The notes beneath the pieces are model-generated. The model saw nothing but the letters and a program-made list of their open reading frames with translations, had not been told where the DNA came from and searched no databases. A stretch of DNA of 35,221 bases from Methylomagnum ishizawai (lineage in GTDB: Bacteria; Pseudomonadota; Gammaproteobacteria; Methylococcales; Methylococcaceae), in contig NZ_AP019788.1 in the NCBI RefSeq assembly GCF_019670005.1, positions 1 to 35,221 of the forward strand, in the 5' to 3' direction. The first letter of the stretch is position 1. Each line of letters begins with the position of its first letter. This document shows, in pieces, positions 20,800 to 27,227 of this stretch. The position numbers and the translations under genes are program-made.

Positions 20800-20967
20800 A
20801 TGGGCAAGAATAAAAACCGCTCTGTGAAAGGCTGTCCCGGCCTTTCAAGGAAGGATTATGAGAAGGCCAGGAAGCGCGGGCTTCGGCGGCTGAGGCGGGG
20901 CTTTTCCCCGGTCGTCGGAAAGGACAACCTACGAGAAGCGGTAAAGGCTAGCCTCGGGGCCGTTTGA
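20800..20967 (+). CDS. Small basic protein, 55 aa
   Basis: MGKNKNRSVKGCPGLSRKDY followed by KARKRGLRRLRRGFSPVVGK: very Arg/Lys-rich, suggesting nucleic-acid binding. It is the only candidate rightward gene ahead of the strong terminator at 21036, which supports it, but there is no clear ribosome site. Confidence 0.45.
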   Translation: MGKNKNRSVKGCPGLSRKDYEKARKRGLRRLRRGFSPVVGKDNLREAVKASLGAV

Positions 20968-21035
20968 CGGTTTCCTCTGGCTGGGATATACCGACCGATA
21001 GCGGCGCGGCAAGCCTTGCGAACGACCCAATGATG

Positions 21036-21060
21036 AAAACCGCCACCAGGGCGGTTTTTT
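21036..21060 (+). terminator. Intrinsic terminator
   Basis: AAAACCGCC and GGCGGTTTT pair across a five-base loop and run into six T residues. It follows the 55-aa frame. Confidence 0.8.
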
Positions 21061-21170
21061 CTTTCCTGTCTTTCTTATTTTGTGCAATACAAAAACGGCT
21101 CCCCGCGCCCAAACGGGGACGGACGCTCGGGATGTTCACTCGAACAGGTCGGCGTGGGTTCCGGCCAGGA

Positions 21171-21206
21171 AAAGAAAAGCCCGTGGGCCGCATTGGACGC
21201 ACGGGC
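21171..21206 (-). terminator. Terminator after the LPDEY gene (copy 2)
   Basis: GCCCGTG and CACGGGC (21179-21185, 21200-21206) pair; on the minus strand TTTTCTTT follows. It matches the hairpin after copy 1. Confidence 0.65.
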
Positions 21207-21216
21207 GTTGAGCGGA

Positions 21217-21555
21217 TCAGTACTCGTCCGGCAAAAGGAACGTCGTCACGCTCCTATCCCATTCAGTGATGATCCACAGGCAGTTGTTGCCGTAGCAGGG
21301 CTTCCCCGGATCGATGGGATAGGCCGAGAGGATGCGGCTGCCGTGTTCAAGCGCCGCGTCGTTGCTCTGGGCGTCCTCGGGGCAGACGTGGCCCCAATCG
21401 CCGCCCAGGTGGCGAGTTAAGCACTGAAAAAGGTATTCGTCCGTACTGGCGTCTACGGCTCCCGGCGTGGCGACAACCTCACCGGGATGGAATAGGGGTG
21501 GCTTCGGGAGGCTGTCCGGCTCCCGGTCGGTTTCGATTTCGATAGGCATACTCAT
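21217..21555 (-). CDS. Conserved accessory protein ending LPDEY, copy 2 (112 aa)
   Basis: Paralogue of the gene at 10867-11211 with nearly the same second half (RHLGGDWGHVCPEDAQSND, ILSAYPIDPGKPC, ITEWDRSVTTFLLPDEY) and a diverged N-terminus. The two genes share promoter sequence and downstream hairpin, so the whole unit was duplicated and now stands at both sides of the defence-like island. Function unknown. Confidence 0.8.
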   Translation of the reverse strand: MSMPIEIETDREPDSLPKPPLFHPGEVVATPGAVDASTDEYLFQCLTRHLGGDWGHVCPEDAQSNDAALEHGSRILSAYPIDPGKPCYGNNCLWIITEWDRSVTTFLLPDEY

Positions 21556-21605
21556 ACCATTTTGCTAGTGGTTATATAAGTGGCTTTTAAATCAATTCAA
21601 TTACC

Positions 21606-21633
21606 ACAGTAGCACGCCTGTTTTTTCTGTCAA
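21606..21633 (-). promoter_or_regulatory. Promoter of the LPDEY gene, copy 2
   Basis: TTGACA (21633-21628), 16-base spacer, TACTGT (21611-21606). The -35, A-run and GTGCTAC part match the promoter at 11269-11296; a third partial copy of the -35 block is at 21897-21914. Confidence 0.65.
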
Positions 21634-21654
21634 AACTGAGAGATTAATTTATAT

Positions 21655-21891
21655 ATGAACACGCCTACATACCAAAGTATCAGCGACGAGGATAAGCCTC
21701 CATTGAGTGAGTTGACGGCTAATGGCGTACCAGTGGAAGAGTTATTCCGAGAGGTATTGGAGGAATCGGCTTTCACGGTCGTCGTTTTGGACGAAGGGAA
21801 TGCGTCGGTCAGGGCAGGGAAAGCGAAGCGCTGGCGCAAAAGGAAGACGGATACGAGCCATATAAGGAAAACGCACGGGATACAGGAGTAA
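21655..21891 (+). CDS. Hypothetical protein, 78 aa
   Basis: MNTPTYQSISDEDKPPLSEL, a helix (VEELFREVLEES), strand FTVVVLDEG and a basic tail KRWRKRKTDTSHIRKT. It is more protein-like than the opposite-strand frame, but no ribosome site is visible and no family is recognised. It is divergent from the LPDEY gene. Confidence 0.45.
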   Translation: MNTPTYQSISDEDKPPLSELTANGVPVEELFREVLEESAFTVVVLDEGNASVRAGKAKRWRKRKTDTSHIRKTHGIQE

Positions 21892-21980
21892 GGCAAGCCT
21901 GCTTTTCCTGTCAAAAGAGACGCTGCCAGTCCTTCCCGAATTCCTTAATGCGGGGTATGTCTCGGTGAGGACGGGCGCGT

Positions 21981-22607
21981 TTACCCCTCGCCGTCTTTTT
22001 CGAGGTCATCAAAGAGTTCCTGGGCCGTGGCGAATTTCGGGAGGACGTCCGAACGGGCCTCTTCCATCGCCGCCTGAGTGACAGCGTTGGGCGCTTCGGC
22101 GGGGCCGAGCAAGGTTTTTTCCGCCGTGGCGAGAGGCAGGAAGAGCGTCTTCGGCTGGTTGGCGAAGGCTTGGAAGCCGTGGTGGCGATAGAAAGCCGCC
22201 GCCCGTTCGTTCTTGGCGTCAACCAACAAGGCGAAAGCGGCGGGAGCGGCGCTCAGGGATTTCAAGGCGGCGTCGGCCAAGAGGGACGCTCCCAGGCCGC
22301 GCCCCTGAAAACGATGATCGACAGCAAGCCGACCGATGCGGACGGCGGGCATGGTCGGGTAGCGCGGCAAGCGCCTGGCTTCTTCGGGGGGAAGGTCGGC
22401 GATCGGGATGCTGGCCGAAGCGAGGGTGTAGTAACCCGCCACTTGGCGCGTTTCGGCTTCGACGGCCACGAAGCAATTGGCGACACGGCGGCGGATGTCC
22501 TGGGTAACCTGGGTTCGGAAATACCGGTCCAGCGCCGCCTCCCCGCTGGCGAACGTCGCCCGGTCAATCTGCCCGCCGAGCGGTTCGATGCGGAACGGCG
22601 CGGTCAC
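21981..22607 (-). CDS. GNAT toxin (TacT-like) with an unusual C-terminal tail
   Basis: Toxins of this family acetylate aminoacyl-tRNA and stop translation. The 208-residue product has the acetyl-CoA motif RLAVDHRFQGRGLGASLLAD and the terminal catalytic region AAAFYRHHGFQAF. It starts at a GTG that overlaps the antitoxin stop (GTGA). TacT proteins usually end near residue 170; here another 40 residues follow (TQAAMEEARSDVLPKF, TAQELFDDLEKD), resembling the C-terminal toxin-binding stretch of RelB/DinJ-like antitoxins. Whether that tail is functional is unknown. Confidence 0.87.
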   Translation of the reverse strand: MTAPFRIEPLGGQIDRATFASGEAALDRYFRTQVTQDIRRRVANCFVAVEAETRQVAGYYTLASASIPIADLPPEEARRLPRYPTMPAVRIGRLAVDHRFQGRGLGASLLADAALKSLSAAPAAFALLVDAKNERAAAFYRHHGFQAFANQPKTLFLPLATAEKTLLGPAEAPNAVTQAAMEEARSDVLPKFATAQELFDDLEKDGEG

Positions 22608-22888
22608 TCGCCGCCAAACAGTTCGTGGTGCCTCGCGAAGGCGCGGCGGAGCGCCGGGGTCGGCTCGGGCGGGTTAAGGATGGCCTCGACGAAACGGCGC
22701 TGGTCCTCGACCGAGAGGCGGATGATTTCCGTTTCCTCGATGGTCCGGCGGGCCGCGTCATGGGCGGCGGACACCACGAAATCGCTGACGCTTCGGCCTT
22801 GGATTTCGGCGGCACGCTTCACCACGTTGAGCATGTCCGGCGCGATGCGGGCCTCAAGGCGGGCGGTGCGCTGTGTGGGCTGGGTCAT
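22604..22888 (-). CDS. DUF1778 antitoxin (TacA-like)
   Basis: RHH antitoxin paired with the downstream GNAT toxin. ATG 22888 has GAGG five bases before it. ARLEARIAPDMLNVVKRAAE and GRSVSDFVVSAAHDAARRTI form the DNA-binding part; the C-terminus (PPEPTPALRRAFARHHELF) is the usual toxin-neutralising segment of DUF1778 proteins. It overlaps the toxin by four bases, and an operator-like dyad lies upstream. Confidence 0.88.
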   Translation of the reverse strand: MTQPTQRTARLEARIAPDMLNVVKRAAEIQGRSVSDFVVSAAHDAARRTIEETEIIRLSVEDQRRFVEAILNPPEPTPALRRAFARHHELFGGE

Positions 22889-22921
22889 GGGAGCCTCTGT
22901 TTTCCCTAGGTTGACTTCCAT

Positions 22922-22942
22922 TGTACGACATAAATCCGTACA
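22922..22942. promoter_or_regulatory. Putative TacA operator
   Basis: TGTACG (22922-22927) and CGTACA (22937-22942) are exact inverse half-sites 9 bases apart, about 35 bp upstream of the antitoxin start. Confidence 0.5.
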
Positions 22943-23054
22943 TCGCGTGATGTGGCGGGCGGCGTCATGAATCCTGGCCGCTCCGCCCGGACGGCCTTTC
23001 CGCCTGCGGGAAAGCGGGTGTATATTCTGACAGCCGTATCTCGGAAGGGACGGC

Positions 23055-23636
23055 TTAGCTTTTTCCTTTGCGGCTCTCCTGTCGATGTTCGGCCAGGATG
23101 CGGGATATGGTCGCCTCGGAGACCTTGAAGGACCGGGCCGCGTCCGCCGCCTTCTGTTCGCCGGAGTCCACCAACCTGACGATGAGCGCCCGCTGTGCGG
23201 GGGTGAGCTTGTGGCGGCGTCCGCCCTTCCGCCCTTGGGACTGGGCGTATTCGAGACCCTGCCGGGTCCGCTCCCGGATCATGGCCCGCTCGAACTCGGC
23301 GAAGCTACCGAGCATCTGGGTCAGCATCCGCCCGGCGGGGGAACGGGTCTCTATATGCTCCGTCAGGCTCTCGAAGGTCGCCCCAGCCCCCTCGATCCGT
23401 TCCAGGAGGGCAATAAGGTCTTTCAATGACCGGCTGAGGCGGTCGAGCTTCCAGACAACGAGGATGTCGCCGGGACGCAAATGATCGAGGAGGCGGTGAA
23501 GTTCGGGCCGGTCCCAGCGTCCGCCGGACGCTTCCTCGGTGTAGACGCGCTCGCAACCCGCGGCCTTGAGCGCTTCGACCTGGGCTTGTACTTCCTGGGA
23601 GTCGCCGCGGGAGACGCGGGCATAGCCGATACGCAT
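23055..23636 (-). CDS. Serine resolvase/invertase (Tn3 resolvase type)
   Basis: 193 residues. The catalytic domain (1-140) starts MRIGYARVSRGDSQEVQAQV with nucleophile S9 and contains VVWKLDRLSRSLKDL and AEFERAMIRERTRQGLE; the C-terminal HTH (about 150-185) is KAADAARSFKVSEATISRIL. Such enzymes resolve cointegrates or plasmid multimers at a res site. Repeated half-sites just upstream (23644-23754) fit that role. No Tn3 transposase is near, so it is either a transposon remnant or a plasmid multimer-resolution system. Confidence 0.92.
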   Translation of the reverse strand: MRIGYARVSRGDSQEVQAQVEALKAAGCERVYTEEASGGRWDRPELHRLLDHLRPGDILVVWKLDRLSRSLKDLIALLERIEGAGATFESLTEHIETRSPAGRMLTQMLGSFAEFERAMIRERTRQGLEYAQSQGRKGGRRHKLTPAQRALIVRLVDSGEQKAADAARSFKVSEATISRILAEHRQESRKGKS

Positions 23637-23643
23637 AAAATTC

Positions 23644-23754
23644 TTTCATAAACCGCTTACATTACTCCTTCATTTTGCAAGAGGTTTGTGAAAGCGTCAA
23701 ACCCGCATGGCTGCTAGGGTGGGGAAATCCTTTCACAAATGGCCGTTTGTGAAA
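23644..23754. repeat. Putative res site of the resolvase
   Basis: Four half-sites related to TTTGTGAAA: TTTCATAAAC (23644-23653), GTTTGTGAAA (23684-23693), TTTCACAAA (23731-23739) and TTTGTGAAA (23746-23754). The last two form a perfect dyad with a six-base gap. Position directly upstream of the gene and total length of about 110 bp fit a resolvase recombination/operator region. Confidence 0.6.
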
Positions 23755-23866
23755 TAAATTTCCAATACCAATACCTATCGAACGGCAAAGCACTTATATC
23801 CTCTCGGCCTATCTCATCGACCCGGCTAAGCTCTGCGCTGGTGTTCTAACCTTTAGAATTTGGTAT
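23755..23866. other. Intergenic stretch between resolvase and peptidase operon
   Basis: About 110 bp between the res-like repeats and the end of the peptidase gene. I see no gene or strong terminator. Confidence 0.4.
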
Positions 23867-24802
23867 TTATCCAGCAATAGCAATGATTCGAGATTCTGGA
23901 TGGCAATATACGCCCAAGGTAAGGGCATCATATGTATTAAAAAACGTTTCAAATATGAAACGATGCTGACTTCCATTATCATCATCAAGAATTAACTCGG
24001 CTTTTCCTAGCGAGCCACCCCGTTGACTTCCGCAATATCCACTAACAGAATCAAATAATTCCGTTTCCGATAACTTAGAGAAACGTTTTGCAAAAGCTGG
24101 AGACTGTATAAAATGTCTACAAGGTTTGTCGTAGTCAAAAGTCTCTGGGCGACGCATTATATGTGGATGATCTGTAATTAGGCCCACTATTGGTAACTCA
24201 ACTCCAACCGTTTCTATAAAACGGTAGAGTGTAGTGGAAATCGTGTTGCCAAAAATATTATGAAGGCGATTAATAGAATTAATTGTTGGTTCTACAGAAC
24301 ACGCTTCCATTAAGAAGCGGTCACGGAGGAATAATAACTGCCCTGCTGCGTAGTTTGCCTCCGCTTCGATATGTTCATGGCAATTATGGGAAAGGGTAAT
24401 TATATTATCACCTAGCATCATCTCATCATGCCACGGAATTAAGCTATGGCCTATCTCATGAGCTTCGTTCCAGCGGTGCTTTTTCTCAGGTAGGCTGGCG
24501 TCGAGAAGTATCCGCTTCCTATCAGGGATGTAAAGCGCTTTCAAAGAAAATTTTTGAATTGCCTCGATAAGGAGGGTGGGACGCTGGTAAACCTGAATAG
24601 TCGCGATACGAATTCGACTAATTGTTTCCTGGATGACACTAGGATCGTCAGCCTTATAAAAAGCCCGGTCGAGTTTGAGAAGTTCCCTGACGTCTTCTAA
24701 ACGCAACGGGGGCTCAGGATTACCGAGCCCCCGCAAAACGCGATCAATGCGATTATTGATATCCTGAGCAGTTTTTGCGGTCAGCAGCAGATTTTTCGCC
24801 AC
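23867..24802 (-). CDS. ImmA/IrrE-family metallopeptidase
   Basis: 311-residue Zn-peptidase. The motif HEIGH (115-119, in WNEAHEIGHSLIPWH) and E146 in HIEAEANYAAGQLLFL are the expected ligands and catalytic residues. The 120-residue C-terminal domain (from about 190) is not recognised and might be sensory. Family members cleave a partner repressor, and the XRE protein encoded upstream is the natural candidate. Start is GTG 24802, with AGGAA eleven bases before it. It is the last gene of a four-gene leftward operon. Confidence 0.85.
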   Translation of the reverse strand: MAKNLLLTAKTAQDINNRIDRVLRGLGNPEPPLRLEDVRELLKLDRAFYKADDPSVIQETISRIRIATIQVYQRPTLLIEAIQKFSLKALYIPDRKRILLDASLPEKKHRWNEAHEIGHSLIPWHDEMMLGDNIITLSHNCHEHIEAEANYAAGQLLFLRDRFLMEACSVEPTINSINRLHNIFGNTISTTLYRFIETVGVELPIVGLITDHPHIMRRPETFDYDKPCRHFIQSPAFAKRFSKLSETELFDSVSGYCGSQRGGSLGKAELILDDDNGSQHRFIFETFFNTYDALTLGVYCHPESRIIAIAG

Positions 24803-24817
24803 GGATATACCAATTCC

Positions 24818-25303
24818 TCATGGTTTTTGTTCGCTAAGCACCGCCACAAAGGTCTCAAGCGCAGCACGTTCTTCCGGTGAAAGTGCGGCAACCGGTTCAG
24901 AGCGTGCGGCAAATCGAAATGCCTCTTCAATGATTCGGCTGTCTTTCGGCACAGTCAACCCAGCGACCTGTAAAAGTTTACCACGAGGAACCTGAAAGTA
25001 ATTCGCAAGTTGGTAAACCGTGCGAGGCTGTGGCTTGTAGCGTGTATCATCCTCGATTTCCACCAGCTCGGCAATATCAACATCGGCGTCTTCCGCTAAC
25101 TTTTCGACTGTCAATCCATGATTTCGTCGCATCAACCGAACAAATCGACTAAACGCAATGGTAGGTTCTTCTAAATTCTCCATTGGAGATGGAGTTTCAC
25201 TATCAAAAATGGAATTCAGCGCGTAGCGGCCTACACCGATATCAGAGTCAGCCTCAAGCTGCGCCATCCTCAAACACCATTCTCTTGTAACATCTATTTT
25301 CAT
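24818..25303 (-). CDS. XRE-type HTH regulator, partner of the ImmA/IrrE peptidase
   Basis: 161 residues; the HTH spans about 52-115 (FVRLMRRNHGLTVEKLAEDA, then YQLANYFQVPRGKLLQVAG). The N-terminal 50 residues are not part of the HTH and could bind a partner, and an acidic/aliphatic tail follows (SPEERAALETFVAVL). Its start overlaps the stop of the GNAT gene (ATGA). XRE-ImmA pairs are common in mobile elements and toxin-antitoxin-like loci, with the regulator as cleavage target. Confidence 0.83.
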   Translation of the reverse strand: MKIDVTREWCLRMAQLEADSDIGVGRYALNSIFDSETPSPMENLEEPTIAFSRFVRLMRRNHGLTVEKLAEDADVDIAELVEIEDDTRYKPQPRTVYQLANYFQVPRGKLLQVAGLTVPKDSRIIEEAFRFAARSEPVAALSPEERAALETFVAVLSEQKP

Positions 25304-25938
25304 AATTGGTTCCCTTTCTCAATGAAGGCAACCGCCTGTTCAGGCGTCATTTCAAAATATCGCAAACCATAGTAGCCAGCATCAACACCCAAATCTGTCA
25401 TATTACAGGTATCAGCATAAAATTCATCAGCTTGCGGTAAAGAATGCAGACCAATCCGGCCCTTAAAGCTTTCATTCTTGCTGAGTTCGATGGCCGCTCT
25501 TATAAGTATAGAGCCTACTCCACGATACCGTGGTGGATCGAATAGCTCTTTTCTATTCCAAGGCGCGTTTTCGAGGTATTCAATATAAACGATATGTTTG
25601 TTTTTTTGGGACTCAATACGACAGCGTTTTTTTGCCGTATCAACAATCATCATCCCTTGGGTCAAACCACCTCCGACAACACTAAAACCCTGGCAGGCTA
25701 ACAGCCCCTGCAAGTGATCTGCTTTTTTGTCACGCCAATTCCAATGGCGGGATTGAGGCCAGGATCGTCGATCAACACCCGCCCGTTTCAGCCTTTGTAT
25801 AGACTTGGATAGTTCTGGACCCCATTCCCCCTCCCAGTCAGAGATTTGCTGCTCAGTAATAGCATCCCATAATTCAGCTTCTTCAGGTTCTCTCTTCTCA
25901 ACATTAAAGAGATAAATCGGACTAACGGTGGCAGTCAT
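25300..25938 (-). CDS. GNAT-fold acetyltransferase-like protein
   Basis: 212 residues. The central part has the acetyl-CoA binding pattern RYRGVGSILIRAAIELSK and the typical following strand and helix GRIGLHSLPQADEFYADTC, ending YYGLRYFEMTPEQAVAF. The N-terminal 60 residues are separate (DWEGEWGPELSKSIQRLKRA). It overlaps both neighbours by four bases, so it is translated with the RHH protein and the XRE regulator. Together with the RHH gene it has the layout of a toxin-antitoxin pair, but the fold relatives also include non-toxic enzymes; the substrate is unknown. Confidence 0.72.
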   Translation of the reverse strand: MTATVSPIYLFNVEKREPEEAELWDAITEQQISDWEGEWGPELSKSIQRLKRAGVDRRSWPQSRHWNWRDKKADHLQGLLACQGFSVVGGGLTQGMMIVDTAKKRCRIESQKNKHIVYIEYLENAPWNRKELFDPPRYRGVGSILIRAAIELSKNESFKGRIGLHSLPQADEFYADTCNMTDLGVDAGYYGLRYFEMTPEQAVAFIEKGNQL

Positions 25939-26150
25939 AGCATCATTACCTCGGTCTTTTCTTTGGACCCGTCATCCTCGAAAAATAATTTATCCCCCTT
26001 CTCTATGCGAGCTTCAACCATTTGATAAAGGCGTAATGCTTGGCGCAAGACCGCAGTTTTACTAAGGTCTTTTTTCACGCACATCTCCTCCAATGCCCGC
26101 ATTTCGGCATCTGTCAGGTTGAGCGTCATCGTTTTCTTTGTGGCGGTCAT
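25935..26150 (-). CDS. RHH (CopG-like) protein, first gene of the operon
   Basis: 71 residues: strand MTLNLTDAEMRALEEMCVKK, helix DLSKTAVLRQALRLYQMVEA and an acidic C-terminal tail. It should bind DNA as a dimer, and the phased TAGCTW repeats directly upstream are the likely target. GGGAGGAG six bases before ATG 26150 is the best ribosome site of this operon. As antitoxin-like first gene, it may regulate both the leftward operon and the divergent ubiquitin-like operon. Confidence 0.78.
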   Translation of the reverse strand: MTATKKTMTLNLTDAEMRALEEMCVKKDLSKTAVLRQALRLYQMVEARIEKGDKLFFEDDGSKEKTEVMML

Positions 26151-26211
26151 ACGAACTCCTCCCAGCGGACATTAATCATATAGCCGATGTCAACGGTGTC
26201 AAGTTGTTTTT

Positions 26212-26258
26212 TAGCTTAAAAATAGCTATTGACTAGCTAAAAAGTAGCTACTTATAAT
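26212..26258. promoter_or_regulatory. Phased TAGCTW repeats over a divergent promoter
   Basis: TAGCTT at 26212 and TAGCTA at 26223, 26234 and 26245 start exactly 11 bp apart, placing them on one face of the helix. They overlap a near-consensus rightward promoter: TTGACT (26229-26234), 18-base spacer, TATAAT (26253-26258). The RHH protein encoded immediately to the left is the likely binder, so both divergent operons are probably co-controlled. Confidence 0.75.
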
Positions 26259-26267
26259 TGCCGCACA

Positions 26268-26282
26268 GCCGGACAGTCCGGC
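26268..26282. repeat. Perfect dyad in the leader of the ubiquitin-like operon
   Basis: GCCGGACAGTCCGGC: seven-base arms and one central base, located at the expected transcript start. It could be an operator or an RNA hairpin. Confidence 0.6.
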
Positions 26283-26303
26283 GACTACTTGACGGTGAAA
26301 ATC

Positions 26304-27227
26304 ATGACAGACGTAAGAAACGCAACTTTTGAAGATGTTCAGGAAGCAGCTCTGGCTGGGTGTTCAATACACCAGCATGACCTGCATGAGGTGCTGATAG
26401 GAAACGAAAAGCTGGAATTCCACTCGGCAGTAATCGACGATCCTGTCCCAACCGGCGCACAAATCCTGGAGGTGGCCCACGCCCGGCCAGCGGATGAGCA
26501 TCTGGTCTTCCAGGTTCTCAACAGCGGGCTTCTGGAAGAACTGCGCCCCGACGAAACGACAGACCTGCGGACCAAAGGCGTCGAAAAATTCCTCGTCTTT
26601 CGTAACGACCGCTCGTTCCGCTTCGAGTTGGACGGGCGCATGTTTGAATGGGGCGGAAACTTGATCTCGGGGTTGACGCTAAAAAAGCTCGCCGGGGTTG
26701 ACCCGAAAGACTACGGGGTCTGGCTGGAAGTGCGCGGCGCTGGCGAGGATCGCCCCATTGCCGACAAGGATTTGGTGGACCTGTCCGCTCCGGGAACCGA
26801 GCGGTTCTTTACCGGGATCGTCCAGACGACCGAAGGACTGGGGACGCCCGTGCTTCCTGCAAAGTGCCGCCGCTATCTGACGGATCGCGGCATGAAATTC
26901 GAGGAAGTAGGAGAGGGCGGACAACACGCCGTCATCCTGCGCGGCTTCGCGCTGCCTATTGGCCGCTTCGACGCTGGAACGGCTGACATCCTCATCTACC
27001 TGCCAGGCGGGTATCCCGACAATCCGCCGGACATGTTTTATTGCCAGCCCTGGTTGAAGCTGGTCCCGGCGAACCGTTATCCGCGAGCCGCCGATCAGCC
27101 GCTCGTATTCAGGGGCCAGCCCTGGCAGCGCTGGTCCCGCCACAACACGACCTGGCGACCGGGCGTGGATGGAATCTGGACGATGGTGAAGCGGGTCGAA
27201 AACGCGCTTCTGGAGGCAGCCTCATGA
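26304..27227 (+). CDS. Double ubiquitin-like protein fused to an E2-like domain
   Basis: 307 residues from ATG 26304 (a TTG at 26289 is also in frame). Two beta-grasp segments of the multiubiquitin type lie at about 38-100 and 105-170 (second: RFELDGRMFEWGGNLISGLT). A Prok-E2_E-like domain follows from about 182: PAKCRRYLTDRGMKFEEVGE, IYLPGGYPDNPPDMFYCQPW, and C247 as possible thiol-acceptor. I see no Gly-Gly at a domain end that would free a ubiquitin for conjugation. The next gene, JAB-E1, overlaps its stop, completing an E1/E2/Ubl/peptidase set as in known bacterial ubiquitin-like pathways, several of which resist phages. Confidence 0.85.
   Translation: MTDVRNATFEDVQEAALAGCSIHQHDLHEVLIGNEKLEFHSAVIDDPVPTGAQILEVAHARPADEHLVFQVLNSGLLEELRPDETTDLRTKGVEKFLVFRNDRSFRFELDGRMFEWGGNLISGLTLKKLAGVDPKDYGVWLEVRGAGEDRPIADKDLVDLSAPGTERFFTGIVQTTEGLGTPVLPAKCRRYLTDRGMKFEEVGEGGQHAVILRGFALPIGRFDAGTADILIYLPGGYPDNPPDMFYCQPWLKLVPANRYPRAADQPLVFRGQPWQRWSRHNTTWRPGVDGIWTMVKRVENALLEAAS

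Noticed and set aside
21630-21914. Minus-strand 94-codon hydrophobic frame opposite the 78-aa gene
   Set aside because: No start signal; its hydrophobicity is the usual antisense image of a charged protein. A promoter-like -35 block at its start leaves a small doubt.
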